Of a stretch of DNA of 64,000 bases, positions 24,589 through 32,608 are shown piece by piece. The position numbers and the translations under genes are program-made. The stretch is from Turicimonas muris (GTDB taxonomy: Bacteria; Pseudomonadota; Gammaproteobacteria; Burkholderiales; Burkholderiaceae_F), in the NCBI RefSeq assembly GCF_002221595.1, contig NZ_NHMP01000001.1, positions 124,001 through 188,000 of the forward strand, given 5' to 3'. Position 1 is the first letter of the stretch. Every line of letters begins with the position of its first letter. A model generated the notes under the pieces. That model had not been told where the DNA came from. It worked only from the letters and a program-made list of their open reading frames with translations, and did not search any database.

Positions 24589-24836
24589 TGGGTGAAATAA
24601 TGCAGTACAGATTTAAAAATCCAGAGCTTGAAAAAGTTGTATTTGCTTTGTTTGATAAAGATTCGGCAATGGCAACTATCGCCGAACAAATGCAAGATCG
24701 AGCAATAAATATCGTTTTAGAAAACGCTCGATATACCACCTCCGGTACAGACCTTAATAAAAACATTTTTTATATAGAAAACCTAAGCGGTGCTATCGCT
24801 TTTCCTAAAGAAGAGATTGAAGAATACGAAGATTAA
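24588..24836 (+). CDS. Early hypothetical protein
   Basis: 82 residues (or 78 from the ATG at 24600). The MQYRFKNPELEKVVFALF segment is shared with the truncated gene at 23574. No known domain. A terminator (24867-24894) follows. Confidence 0.55.
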   Translation: MGEIMQYRFKNPELEKVVFALFDKDSAMATIAEQMQDRAINIVLENARYTTSGTDLNKNIFYIENLSGAIAFPKEEIEEYED

Positions 24837-24866
24837 AAAACAATTTAAAGGATCAAATTAATCACG

Positions 24867-24894
24867 GCCTCCGAAAGTTTGGGGGCTTTTTTTA
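24867..24894 (+). terminator. Terminator
   Basis: GCCTCC/GGGGGC stem followed by seven T, before the gene at 24907. Confidence 0.6.
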
Positions 24895-24906
24895 TGGAGT
24901 AAAAAC

Positions 24907-25281
24907 ATGAGTCAGCAAAATAATTTTGTAGTTACATTTTCTAGCTTGAGACGAGGTGCGGCAGCTATTGAAGCCTCGGAAAAATTAAAAGACGTGGTTA
25001 AAGCAGTTCAAGAAACCGGAAAGTCTGGAAAAATCGTTATCGAATTGACGATTAAACCTAATGCGATGAACAACGGCGAAGTTGAAGCCGTTAAGTTGCA
25101 AGACAAAATCACCGCTAAACCTCCGGTCATTGCTGGTGAATCCGTGTTGTTTGTTAACTCTCAATGTGAGCTTGTAGCGAACAATTTTAACCAAAGTACT
25201 TTATTCCCTGAAATTGAAAAACGCCCCCCGTTGTGTGAGGTGGTAGACGAGGACGGCGAAATAATCCACCACGAAAACTAA
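24907..25281 (+). CDS. Early protein preceding the DUF2303 gene
   Basis: 124 residues, with LRRGAAAIEASEKLKDVVKAVQ and GKIVIELTIKPNA, then LFPEIEKRPPL. Genes of this layout often stand just before DUF2303 genes in gut and enteric phages. The function is unknown. It may act with DUF2303. Confidence 0.62.
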   Translation: MSQQNNFVVTFSSLRRGAAAIEASEKLKDVVKAVQETGKSGKIVIELTIKPNAMNNGEVEAVKLQDKITAKPPVIAGESVLFVNSQCELVANNFNQSTLFPEIEKRPPLCEVVDEDGEIIHHEN

Positions 25282-25334
25282 GAGAACTAAGAGAATTTTT
25301 TTATTAACTTTTCACTGATATAGGAGACTACTCA

Positions 25335-26327
25335 ATGAGTGAAGAACAAAAGAAACAAGATGATGTTTTAGAACCTGAAACAGAAAACGAAAACGAAACC
25401 GAATCCGAAAATGAAGAAGAGGTTGAATACTGGAAAGATAGAGCAGATAAGTTTGAGCAGTTTTACTCAGGTTATATGCAAAATCAAGAGTATCAACAAA
25501 AGATTAAAGGTATAAAAGCTATTACTAAAGCTACTGCACCGTTTAAAGTTGACATTGAAGGTGTACCGCTTTTAGCCGTTCCGGTAAGCAATAACAATAA
25601 TTGGGAAATTAGAGACTTCTCTAAATTATTAGATAGACCTAAACGAATTACCGGAATAACAGAATTTAACGAACCGGAATCATTCTGTTCTTTCGTTAAA
25701 GACTATCTAACTAAAGACTCAAGTTTGTACATGAAAGCCGATCTAGACAAACTAACATTTAAGGTTTTGGCGGTTTTCAATGACAACAAGAGAGAGACTT
25801 CAAACTGGTGTGACCAGAGAGCGTATTACGTCCCTTGCTTCTCTCCAGAATGGAAAGAGTGGAACCAAAATAACGCCACTAAATTAAACCAAGTTGAAAT
25901 GGCTGAATTTATCGAGAATCACATTGAAGATATTTACAGCGATAGAGACAAAGGAGTTAGTGCTGCCGAAGTTTATGAAGCGGTATCAAATCTTCACGAT
26001 TGCCGGAACGTAACATTTAGTTCTCGTGTAAATGTTTCTAATGGTATGGCTTCATTTGCATACACTGAAAAAACCGGAGGCGAGAAGAAGTTAGAAGTTC
26101 CTACCGAGTTCCTTATTGCCATTCCGATTTTTGCCAGCGGTCAATTACATTCAATCCGAGTAAAGCTCAGATACCGCATAAATCGCAACACTGGTGAATT
26201 GACTCTTTGGTTCGAATTAATGCAAATCCAAAAAGTATTTAAGCGGGCTATTGATACTGTTGCAGATAGTATTAAGAAGGAACTAAAAGGACAGTTGCCG
26301 ATTTACACGGGCGCATTACCTGATTAA
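25335..26327 (+). CDS. DUF2303 (YfdQ-like) protein
   Basis: 330 residues, with an acidic N-terminus and then WEIRDFSKLLDRPKRITGI, WCDQRAYYVP and LRYRINRNTGELTLWFEL. This matches DUF2303, which includes YfdQ of an E. coli prophage. The role is unknown. Context in phages suggests a DNA metabolism or recombination accessory. Confidence 0.85.
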   Translation: MSEEQKKQDDVLEPETENENETESENEEEVEYWKDRADKFEQFYSGYMQNQEYQQKIKGIKAITKATAPFKVDIEGVPLLAVPVSNNNNWEIRDFSKLLDRPKRITGITEFNEPESFCSFVKDYLTKDSSLYMKADLDKLTFKVLAVFNDNKRETSNWCDQRAYYVPCFSPEWKEWNQNNATKLNQVEMAEFIENHIEDIYSDRDKGVSAAEVYEAVSNLHDCRNVTFSSRVNVSNGMASFAYTEKTGGEKKLEVPTEFLIAIPIFASGQLHSIRVKLRYRINRNTGELTLWFELMQIQKVFKRAIDTVADSIKKELKGQLPIYTGALPD

Positions 26328-26388
26328 CAACTAACATTTTACAGGGGCTGAAATACGCCCTTTTTCTTTGTTTAAAGAGCTTTATTAC

Positions 26389-26994
26389 ATGGCTAAATCT
26401 AAGAAACCAAGGAAAAAATATAAGCAGCGATACTTAGCGAATCCGCTAAGAAATTATTTCCCGCAACATGAACTTGATTCAATTCTCGAGTTTGTTGACA
26501 ATCTGGAATTACAGCACGAAATCGGACTACCAAAAGGTTATTGTCAGCAAGATTTTTTTGACAAAATGGCAAGTCTAGTGAATTGGGGGCTGGTGGTTAG
26601 ATATAACCGGGCTGATTTATTAGATGACGAATCAGTAAGAACGATTCACGAAGCGCAGAATGGCGCAGTTCTGGCGTTATCTCAACTAAAGAAGAGACAA
26701 TTACAGTTAAAGAAAGAAAACCTTGTAACGACCGGAGAAGAGCTTAAGGCTATTAGAACTTACGCAGATTTAATCTTTCCCTTCTTACGAGAATGCGTTA
26801 CAAATACTCCAGAGCGAACATTTAGAGAACTGGTTATAGCTCAACATTTGACCGATACAGCGAACACTTTTAAAAAAGATGAATTAGCTTGTAAGGCACC
26901 TATTGACACTATTAAAAACCTCTTAAAAGAAACCAATGAAGCCAAATTATTAAATGGTCAGGTTCGTAAGTTGTCCCTTACGTTAACGAGGTAA
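26389..26994 (+). CDS. Early hypothetical protein, basic N-terminus
   Basis: 201 residues from the ATG at 26389. A TTG at 26368 would add seven residues. It has a Lys/Arg-rich start, then helical segments with ALSQLKKRQLQLKKEN. No domain recognised. It is not a terminase: no Walker or nuclease motifs. Confidence 0.55.
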   Translation: MAKSKKPRKKYKQRYLANPLRNYFPQHELDSILEFVDNLELQHEIGLPKGYCQQDFFDKMASLVNWGLVVRYNRADLLDDESVRTIHEAQNGAVLALSQLKKRQLQLKKENLVTTGEELKAIRTYADLIFPFLRECVTNTPERTFRELVIAQHLTDTANTFKKDELACKAPIDTIKNLLKETNEAKLLNGQVRKLSLTLTR

Positions 26995-26998
26995 CACT

Positions 26999-27238
26999 AT
27001 GAATCTGAAAGACGGATATGAACTTCACTATGATTCACCGCTTGATCATGACGATTTCATGAATGGAGACAGGATAGTAGTTATCTTTTGTGAAACTTAC
27101 GAAAGATATGGTTATCTGTTTGAATATTGTATTAATGATTTTTACATGGTTGATTATCCGGTTTGTAGATTGTCTTATATGCTGGAGAAGGGCTGGCCGA
27201 TGATTGAATGGTTGAGAGTAGAAAATGGGTTCAAATAA
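26999..27238 (+). CDS. DUF551-like small protein, paralog A
   Basis: 79 residues. SPLDHDDFMNGDRIVVIF then FEY and WPMIEWLRVENG fit the shared pattern SPLxH...GDxIxVxF...W. It overlaps the next gene by 14 bases. No catalytic motif. Confidence 0.58.
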   Translation: MNLKDGYELHYDSPLDHDDFMNGDRIVVIFCETYERYGYLFEYCINDFYMVDYPVCRLSYMLEKGWPMIEWLRVENGFK

Positions 27239-27512
27239 AATATTCCGACTTACCCGGACAGACGATCCAACAATAGCCAAAGACCTAAAAAACGGCGACA
27301 TGATTTTGGCTTGTATGATTTACAAACCAACACGCCGGAAACATATATTAATTTTTTCTAAAGAAGGTGGCGGGTTGCTTGGAGTGCCAATTTATTCAGA
27401 GCTGGAAATAGCTAACTGCTGCATGGATGATCTAGAAGATTGGTATGACATGAAACTCGAATCTTGGGAAAAAATCAAGGTTTTTAGTTCTCCAAAAAAG
27501 GAGAAAAAATGA
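27225..27512 (+). CDS. DUF551-like small protein, paralog B (divergent)
   Basis: 95 residues. NGDMILACMIY is the weakly kept GD.ILV motif, and SWEKIKV is the C-terminal W motif. It overlaps both neighbours, so it is translated as one unit with them. Confidence 0.52.
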   Translation: MGSNKIFRLTRTDDPTIAKDLKNGDMILACMIYKPTRRKHILIFSKEGGGLLGVPIYSELEIANCCMDDLEDWYDMKLESWEKIKVFSSPKKEKK

Positions 27513-27730
27513 CAAGTTTAGTAATAGAGATTCCGATACGTAACGACTCACCACTAGCGCATAGTTGGACAACAGGCGACAAGATTCTTGTCGTCTTTTC
27601 TTTGGGTAAAGGTTACGAAATATGCACTTATACCTATTCAAAAAAGAGCTTTAAAAACGACAAAAAATCATTTACGCAACTTGAAAAACAAGGGGCGTTA
27701 ATTTTAGGGTGGGTAAGAATTGATGTGTGA
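27509..27730 (+). CDS. DUF551-like small protein, paralog C
   Basis: 73 residues. NDSPLAHSWTTGDKILVVF then TYTYSKKSF and LILGWVRI is the cleanest example of the family in the window. Small and soluble. Confidence 0.6.
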   Translation: MTSLVIEIPIRNDSPLAHSWTTGDKILVVFSLGKGYEICTYTYSKKSFKNDKKSFTQLEKQGALILGWVRIDV

Positions 27731-28433
27731 AAGATTAAATGAAACAACTAGCTTGTTGCTTACTCATAAAGACGAAGTTTCATATTACAAGTGGCATACA
27801 GGCGATAAGATTTTAGTTTTGTATTTTGATGATCTTGGTCAAGAACACTTAGAAGTTTTCGAATATTTCAACTATGAATTTTCAAATGGAAAAAGCAATT
27901 TCCAAGAATTGGATGATGAATGTTGTGTTATCGCTTGGGAAAAAATCGAGGCCGAAGCAGAGCCAGAGAAGATAGATTTTAGAATTTTGTTTAATTATTT
28001 AGGTTCGTCATCGTTAGCACTTAAATATATTGACTCACAAGGAAGAGACGGTTGTTATTGCGGGGACATCCCACTTCCAACAAATGAAAATTGTTTAGTA
28101 GTTTCTTCTGACGGTACAGTAATCGAATACAACCCAAAGAGCAAAGACAAAAAAATTACTCTTGTTCAAGCCGGAGAAGATCTTGTTGAATTAAAAAAAT
28201 ATCGAGAGGATGACCCGGTTTTAATGTGTGAATCGGCGGCTTTTAATAATGTTATAGATAAGGTTTTTGTTATTTCTGGAATCGAAGAGATGGAAGCCGT
28301 ATATGAATTTATCGAACATAAAGGTTGGCAAAAAATCTTGCGTTCTTATATGCCTCCGATGAAATACGAATGGCCTATAAGAATTTTCATGAATTCCGAA
28401 GGCAAGAGGATAACCGGAAGGAATATTAAATGA
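27723..28433 (+). CDS. DUF551-like protein, paralog D with C-terminal extension
   Basis: 236 residues from the ATG at 27723 (TTG at 27720 also possible). The first 75 residues match the family (KWHTGDKILVLYF, then CVIAWEKI). The remaining 160 residues are another, unrecognised region. It overlaps the previous gene by 8 bases and its TGA overlaps the next ATG. Confidence 0.58.
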   Translation: MCERLNETTSLLLTHKDEVSYYKWHTGDKILVLYFDDLGQEHLEVFEYFNYEFSNGKSNFQELDDECCVIAWEKIEAEAEPEKIDFRILFNYLGSSSLALKYIDSQGRDGCYCGDIPLPTNENCLVVSSDGTVIEYNPKSKDKKITLVQAGEDLVELKKYREDDPVLMCESAAFNNVIDKVFVISGIEEMEAVYEFIEHKGWQKILRSYMPPMKYEWPIRIFMNSEGKRITGRNIK

Positions 28434-28687
28434 ATTGTTCTAACACGTCTCTTTACTTATTCGATACATTTTTTAAGTTCAGGATATTTCTTGAAATTTC
28501 TTTTTTTATAGCGATAATCATCTCTTTAACCTGCTTTTTAGCTTTGTATTTAGTTAATGAAGAAAATGCAGAAAAACCTAACAAAGTCGGTATTTATTCT
28601 TTTTTCTACTCGTTGGGCGCATTAGTTTTAATCGTCATTCTTCCTAGCAAAGCGATGATTGAGCACGTTTTAAATTGCGGGTGCTAA
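28430..28687 (+). CDS. Small inner-membrane protein
   Basis: 85 residues with two clear membrane segments (about 17-40 and 57-74). The ATGA overlap couples it to the upstream gene. It may be an accessory membrane protein of the lysogen. No family recognised. Confidence 0.55.
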   Translation: MNCSNTSLYLFDTFFKFRIFLEISFFIAIIISLTCFLALYLVNEENAEKPNKVGIYSFFYSLGALVLIVILPSKAMIEHVLNCGC

Positions 28688-28699
28688 GGAGGTTTTGCG

Positions 28700-29062
28700 A
28701 TGAAAATAGCTTTATTACTGTTTTGTTGTTTGTTGTTATTAGTTGTTCTAGTTCTTGTTTATATAACAATGGGGCTTTGTTCTGATACTCAACAACTTTA
28801 CAAAGATCGAGGAATGATTTTGGACAAAATCAATTCTCTGGAAAGAAAGATCAACTCGTTGGAAAGAGATATGAAAGATCTTGATGAAGCCTTTGATCGT
28901 CTTTGTTCTTCATATGTCAGACTTGAGAGCAGAATATATAGAACAGGAGAAAAACCAAAAAGTCCTAAAAGTTTTAAAACTGGTCTAGTAGTTAGTTCCA
29001 TACCAAGAAAACAACCAAATCAAGAAGTTATTAGAAAAAATCTAATAGCTAATCCCAGATAG
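28700..29062 (+). CDS. Membrane-anchored coiled-coil protein
   Basis: 120 residues: N-terminal membrane segment (3-25), then a coiled coil with the repeat INSLERKINSLERDM, and a basic tail. Topology like the protein at 31377 but no sequence identity of note. Role unknown. Confidence 0.55.
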   Translation: MKIALLLFCCLLLLVVLVLVYITMGLCSDTQQLYKDRGMILDKINSLERKINSLERDMKDLDEAFDRLCSSYVRLESRIYRTGEKPKSPKSFKTGLVVSSIPRKQPNQEVIRKNLIANPR

Positions 29063-29083
29063 ATAGAGCAGTAAAAACAAGTC

Positions 29084-29113
29084 TTTACTTTTTCCGATAG
29101 ATTGGCCTATACT
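29084..29113 (+). promoter_or_regulatory. Promoter of structured leader
   Basis: TTTACT, 18-base spacer, TATACT. Start of transcription predicted near 29120, which makes a leader of about 217 nt before the ATG at 29337. Confidence 0.5.
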
Positions 29114-29119
29114 AAAAAG

Positions 29120-29336
29120 GGATGTGGAAATCCCTTCAAATTTAGTACAGGTGCAGTAGATTAACCGCACCATGCGGTTTTTTTATTGCTATCGACTCCT
29201 TTAATGTCGAGGCTTGCGGGCACGCTTAGGCGTGGCCGTGTCCCTGTACTCACGGATTTCCACCCCGCAAGTACTCGGCACCATCACCGTGGAAAGTGAC
29301 AACCGAGATTTTTAAATCTTTGTACAGGAGTTCGAT
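29120..29336 (+). ncRNA. Structured 5' leader with attenuator and ribosome-site pseudoknot
   Basis: Elements in order: hairpin AAGGGAT/ATCCCTT; a terminator AACCGC/GCGGTT plus T run (29163-29183), overlapped by an alternative GGTGC/GCACC pairing; a three-way junction with closing stem 29213-29220/29264-29271 and arms 29221-29234 and 29236-29255; then a stem 29274-29278/29303-29307 with an inner TCAC/GTGA. The loop of the third arm (CCTGTAC, 29243-29249) is complementary to GTACAGG at 29322-29328, which overlaps the ribosome site AGGAG, and also to AGTACAGG at 29144-29151. This looks like a riboswitch-type control element for the gene at 29337. Confidence 0.55.
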
Positions 29337-29546
29337 ATGAAAACTTCCTCTAAAACTGCTACCTTATCAGCAGATCGCACCGCTATATCTCTACTCGGAA
29401 TTTCTAAGCAAGAACTTAGAAACCTAAAAGAAACAGATCATCAAACTTTTGTTGAGTTGCGTACTTTCTTACTCGAATCTCAACTTGAAGCGAAACGCAT
29501 TGAGGGTCTTACAAGACTTGCGATTAAGCGTCTTAACTCGCTCTAA
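29337..29546 (+). CDS. Small protein under structured leader
   Basis: 69 residues, helical, hydrophilic, with SLLGISKQELRNLKET. AGGAG ribosome site six bases upstream of the ATG. No family recognised. It is followed within 12 bases by the Rha gene, so the leader may control both. Confidence 0.6.
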   Translation: MKTSSKTATLSADRTAISLLGISKQELRNLKETDHQTFVELRTFLLESQLEAKRIEGLTRLAIKRLNSL

Positions 29547-29557
29547 GAGGAAAGTTT

Positions 29558-30085
29558 ATGAATAAAATTAATCAAACGATTGCAAGAAAGCCAATAATCG
29601 AACTTGTCAATCGTCAGGCCGTTACATCTTCCTTTGAAGTTGCTAGATATTTCGGAAAACGCCATGATCACGTCATCCGAGATATCGATAATTTAATAAG
29701 CAAAGTCCCAGATTTTGCAAAACCCAATTTTGGGGTTTGCTACAGAATCAATGAGTTACAGAACGGAAAGCCACAAAAGTATTACAACATGACAAAAGAT
29801 GGATTTACTCTTTTGGCTATGGGGTTCTCTGGTGAAAAAGCTCTTAAATTTAAAATTTCTTATATCAACGCTTTCAAGGAAAAAGAGCGCCAGATAGCAC
29901 AAATAAAAACTAGTGCTCTGGCAGAGTACATGCAACAAGTTAAAGAGTTGGCAGAAGAGAAAGCATTAGGAAGTTTGGCAGGAAAACATTTAAGAATATG
30001 GAGAGATAAAAAAACAATGCTGGAATCTAAGCTAGAAATAAAGCGATCGGAGATTGAACCTCTGCTTCCTTTTTTTGAAAACTAG
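29558..30085 (+). CDS. Rha family phage regulator
   Basis: 175 residues. SSFEVARYFGKRHDHVIRDI then YYNMTKDGFTLLAMGF and ALKFKISYINAF are the pRha signature, a DNA-binding regulator family of lambdoid and other phages. The C-terminal third is a charged helix, with no ORF6N/KilA partner domain seen. Confidence 0.88.
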   Translation: MNKINQTIARKPIIELVNRQAVTSSFEVARYFGKRHDHVIRDIDNLISKVPDFAKPNFGVCYRINELQNGKPQKYYNMTKDGFTLLAMGFSGEKALKFKISYINAFKEKERQIAQIKTSALAEYMQQVKELAEEKALGSLAGKHLRIWRDKKTMLESKLEIKRSEIEPLLPFFEN

Positions 30086-30114
30086 TAAGTTCTGCTGAAC
30101 CTAATTTTTTGCAG

Positions 30115-30160
30115 GGCGGAGTCCAAATAGATTTTTAGTCTTGGCTCCGCCTTAATTGTT
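30115..30160 (+). terminator. Terminator after rha-like gene
   Basis: GGCGGAG/CTCCGCC stem (30115-30121/30145-30151) with an inner CCAA/TTGG extension, then a T-rich run. Confidence 0.7.
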
Positions 30161-30192
30161 TTTAGTGATTAACCAAAACAGAGGAAATGAAA

Positions 30193-30363
30193 ATGATTAA
30201 CAAAAATGAAAATAGATTGTTTTCTATTGAAGAAGCCGCTTCTTTACTTGAGATAGACAAGGAAAAACTTATTTCATATATGAAACAAATGGGATACTTA
30301 GATGAACATAACGCTCCGACCGAAAAAGCAATTGAACTAGGATTGATGATCCATTCTGATTAA
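30193..30363 (+). CDS. Small DNA-binding-like protein
   Basis: 56 residues from the ATG at 30193 (second of two close ATGs). FSIEEAASLLEID then LISYMKQMGYLDE and PTEKAIELGLM resembles the C-terminal helix-turn-helix of phage antirepressors. The ribosome site lies in CAGAGGA. A terminator follows (30381-30407). Confidence 0.55.
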   Translation: MINKNENRLFSIEEAASLLEIDKEKLISYMKQMGYLDEHNAPTEKAIELGLMIHSD

Positions 30364-30380
30364 ACCATGACGAACCAACC

Positions 30381-30407
30381 AAGGCACCAATAAAACGGTG
30401 CCTTTTT
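30381..30407 (+). terminator. Terminator
   Basis: AAGGCACC/GGTGCCTT stem with T run, between the small helix-turn-helix gene and hicA. Confidence 0.75.
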
Positions 30408-30437
30408 AATTTTTATGCCTGGTTCTCAAGCCAACTA

Positions 30438-30485
30438 TATAATGTATAGTTTTACAAATTAGTAAATATATGCTAATATGTAAAA
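30438..30485 (+). promoter_or_regulatory. hicAB promoter and operator
   Basis: A TATAAT -10 (30438-30443) is followed by a near-perfect palindrome: TTTTACAAATTAG (30450-30462) and CTAATATGTAAAA (30473-30485). It should be the operator for the helix-turn-helix of HicB. Confidence 0.62.
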
Positions 30486-30528
30486 CATGGTGATAGTGCC
30501 ATAGTTCTTTAAAAAGTAAGGAAAAATA

Positions 30529-30702
30529 ATGAAAACATCTGAATTTATCAGATGGCTTAAATCCAGGGGAGTTTTAGTAGAAAACGGAACTCGTCATTTT
30601 TTATTGGTATATCAAGGTAAGAGACAAACTCTACCAAGACATCTATCTAAGGAAATTAACGAGAAGATTCGAAAAAACATAATCAGAGATTTAGGTCTTT
30701 AA
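30529..30702 (+). CDS. hicA: HicA toxin (mRNA interferase)
   Basis: 57 residues: EFIRWLKSRGVLVENGTRHF then LPRHLSKEI and a C-terminal IIRDLGL, a normal HicA with the catalytic His in GTRHF. It degrades mRNA when not bound by HicB. Too short to be listed in a long-frame screen. It has a typical AAGGA site. Confidence 0.88.
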   Translation: MKTSEFIRWLKSRGVLVENGTRHFLLVYQGKRQTLPRHLSKEINEKIRKNIIRDLGL

Positions 30703-30708
30703 TGAAAT

Positions 30709-30726
30709 CCCCTCCATGTGAGGGGT
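30709..30726 (+). other. Stem-loop between hicA and hicB
   Basis: CCCCTC/GAGGGG stem in the 73-base gap, unusual because the two genes are normally adjacent. It may adjust the toxin to antitoxin ratio. Confidence 0.45.
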
Positions 30727-30775
30727 TAAATTTCCTTACATAATTGAAGAATAAAACAACACAAAGGATTAAATT

Positions 30776-31207
30776 ATGTGCAACTTTAATTTTGCTTGCC
30801 ACTTTGTAAAAGTTGAGGACGGAACGGAAATAATTAAATGTCGTGATATCCCCGAACTTCTATCGTGGCCAGCAGATGGAGAAACAAAAGAGGATTGGGC
30901 ACGTTATGCAGTTCAAGACTGTATCTCTTTTATGATGAAGGACGGTATTAAGGTTCCTTATGCAACACCAGCAAAAAAAGGTGAGTTTGTTGTAGAACTT
31001 ACACCAACAGAGGAGGCAAAAATTCTTCTCCATAATGAAATGGTGGACGCCAACATTGGGAGATCGTCTTTAGCAGAAAAAACGGGCTTCTCTTTGTCAG
31101 AAATAACACGTTTGTTAAATCTGAAACATAGAACAAAAATCGATACTCTCGAACAGGCATTAAAATCTCTTGGGAAACGTTTTAACTTAACAGTACAATC
31201 TCTTTAA
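30776..31207 (+). CDS. hicB: HicB antitoxin with helix-turn-helix
   Basis: 143 residues. The N-terminal half has a degenerate RNase H-like fold (CRDIPELLSWPADG). The C-terminal half (SSLAEKTGFSLSEITRLLN) is an XRE-type DNA-binding domain. It neutralises HicA and should repress the operon at the upstream palindrome. A terminator follows at 31246. Confidence 0.88.
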   Translation: MCNFNFACHFVKVEDGTEIIKCRDIPELLSWPADGETKEDWARYAVQDCISFMMKDGIKVPYATPAKKGEFVVELTPTEEAKILLHNEMVDANIGRSSLAEKTGFSLSEITRLLNLKHRTKIDTLEQALKSLGKRFNLTVQSL

Positions 31208-31245
31208 ATAAATCTTTTCTTTTTACTTGTTTTAAAGAACTGTTT

Positions 31246-31282
31246 GACCTGATGACCGACCTAGTTATCAGGTCTTTTTTTA
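31246..31282 (+). terminator. Terminator of hicAB
   Basis: GACCTGAT/ATCAGGTC stem followed by eight T. Confidence 0.8.
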
Positions 31283-31376
31283 TGTTTATCGAATCGACAT
31301 ATCTAAAAAATGTGTCGATGTTTCTTAAAAATTCAATCATGAACCGCTCCTGGCGGTTTTTCTTTATGAGGAAAAA

Positions 31377-31718
31377 ATGAAATTTGAATATTGGACTATT
31401 GCGGTTATTTTTACAGCATTCGGATTGATTCTTTATTCACATATCAACGAAACAATTAGAAACCGCCAACATTACGAGATTGAAATAAAACAAGTTAATG
31501 CACTATCAGAAGCAAATTCAAAAGTCTGCGAGCTAAATAAAGAGTTAGCCAAGGCTCACGAGCAATTTAGAGAAGCCTTAGCGAAACTGGAAGAGCAGAA
31601 CAAGATAATCAGGCAACAAAATGAGACTTTTCGGAAACAAAACAAACAGTTAAAAGATACATATAACGAATTAGTCAACTCTTGGAACCATCTACAAAAT
31701 GAAAAAGTGAACAAATGA
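31377..31718 (+). CDS. Membrane-anchored coiled-coil protein, spanin-like layout
   Basis: 113 residues with an N-terminal membrane segment (6-22) and a long coiled coil. It looks like an i-spanin in layout, but it lies in the early region on the other strand and contains no nested lipoprotein. Role unknown. Its TGA overlaps the next ATG. Confidence 0.55.
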   Translation: MKFEYWTIAVIFTAFGLILYSHINETIRNRQHYEIEIKQVNALSEANSKVCELNKELAKAHEQFREALAKLEEQNKIIRQQNETFRKQNKQLKDTYNELVNSWNHLQNEKVNK

Positions 31719-31795
31719 GATTCGATGAAATAATGTTTTTAACGCTGGTTTTCGCTTTGTTGATAGCCAGCGTTTTTGTTTTTGTGAGTGCATAA
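31715..31795 (+). CDS. 26-residue membrane peptide
   Basis: MRFDEIMFLTLVFALL begins a single hydrophobic segment. It is coupled by an ATGA overlap to the gene before. The DNA also forms a terminator hairpin (AACGCTGG/CCAGCGTT plus T run, 31740-31776), so the frame could be a by-product of it. Confidence 0.4.
   Translation: MRFDEIMFLTLVFALLIASVFVFVSA
31740..31780 (+). terminator. Terminator within small frame
   Basis: AACGCTGG/CCAGCGTT stem, then a T-rich run, inside the 26-codon frame. Confidence 0.6.
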
Positions 31796-31833
31796 AAAAA
31801 ATGGCAGTACTAAGAAAACAAGGAATCACATAA

Positions 31834-32241
31834 ATGGAAGAAATCAATACGGCAAATCAAAGATTGCGAACTGTCTCAGCTGACTTTGAACAAATTATTG
31901 GAGAGTATCGCATTAACGCTAGCTATTCGCTGTACTTCAACGAAATTACAGCTGATTACTGTGTAAGCCACAATGTAATGTATTGCAAAAAAGAAGACTT
32001 TTACATAGAGGGGACTTACGCATATCCATTCGATCTTCTCTGGCATTCAACCTATTTTATCGATGATGACTCTTTACCAGCTGACCTTAAAGAGCAGGCT
32101 CAAAAAGACATAGAGGCAGCTTACAGAGAGTTAACAATGAGTCAGGAAGAAAAAGCGGAAAGAGCAGAAAGAAACAGACAGAGAACAAGAGAAATATTGG
32201 CCAAAAGAAAAATGAACAAAAATGACACAGAAAAATCTTAA
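31834..32241 (+). CDS. Early hypothetical protein
   Basis: 135 residues: a compact N-terminal part with YRINASYSLYFNEITADYC and a charged helical C-terminus rich in Glu, Arg and Lys. No family recognised. It overlaps the next gene by 20 bases. Confidence 0.55.
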   Translation: MEEINTANQRLRTVSADFEQIIGEYRINASYSLYFNEITADYCVSHNVMYCKKEDFYIEGTYAYPFDLLWHSTYFIDDDSLPADLKEQAQKDIEAAYRELTMSQEEKAERAERNRQRTREILAKRKMNKNDTEKS

Positions 32242-32608
32242 ACAAGAAATTTTTCGATTAGCCAGTGCGAATGTTGCACCTCGGGAAATTGAACAAACAT
32301 TAGACCTCCCTCCCTACCAAATCCATGTATGTTTTCACCATGATCTAATGCGAGGGTACTTGAAGGCTAACCAAACAGGGTTAATGAACACGCTCGGGAA
32401 CAAATCGGAAAAAACTAAAGAATTAGAAAAGAAACGTAAAAAATTACTTGCTATTAAACGAGAAAAAGAGCGTGAACGATCTCGGAAATACCGAGCGAAG
32501 CACTTAGAGAAGATAAGAGAAATGCAGAGGAAATATAAACAAAGAAAAGCAGCAGAGAAAAGAGAAGAAAACCAAAAAATTAAAGTTACCGGAGCAAAAA
32601 ATGAATAG
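32222..32608 (+). CDS. Basic protein with N-terminal helix-turn-helix-like part
   Basis: 128 residues. The first 50 (ASANVAPREIEQTLDLPPYQ) have the spacing of a helix-turn-helix. The rest is extremely basic (Lys/Arg/Glu), a likely nucleic-acid-binding helix. Role unknown. Confidence 0.55.
   Translation: MTQKNLKQEIFRLASANVAPREIEQTLDLPPYQIHVCFHHDLMRGYLKANQTGLMNTLGNKSEKTKELEKKRKKLLAIKREKERERSRKYRAKHLEKIREMQRKYKQRKAAEKREENQKIKVTGAKNE

Noticed and set aside
26389-26994. Possible small terminase subunit
   Set aside because: Size would fit, but no helix-turn-helix pattern or neighbouring large subunit, and it lies on the early strand.
31377-31718. Third spanin pair
   Set aside because: Coiled coil with membrane anchor, but no nested lipobox and located in the early operon.
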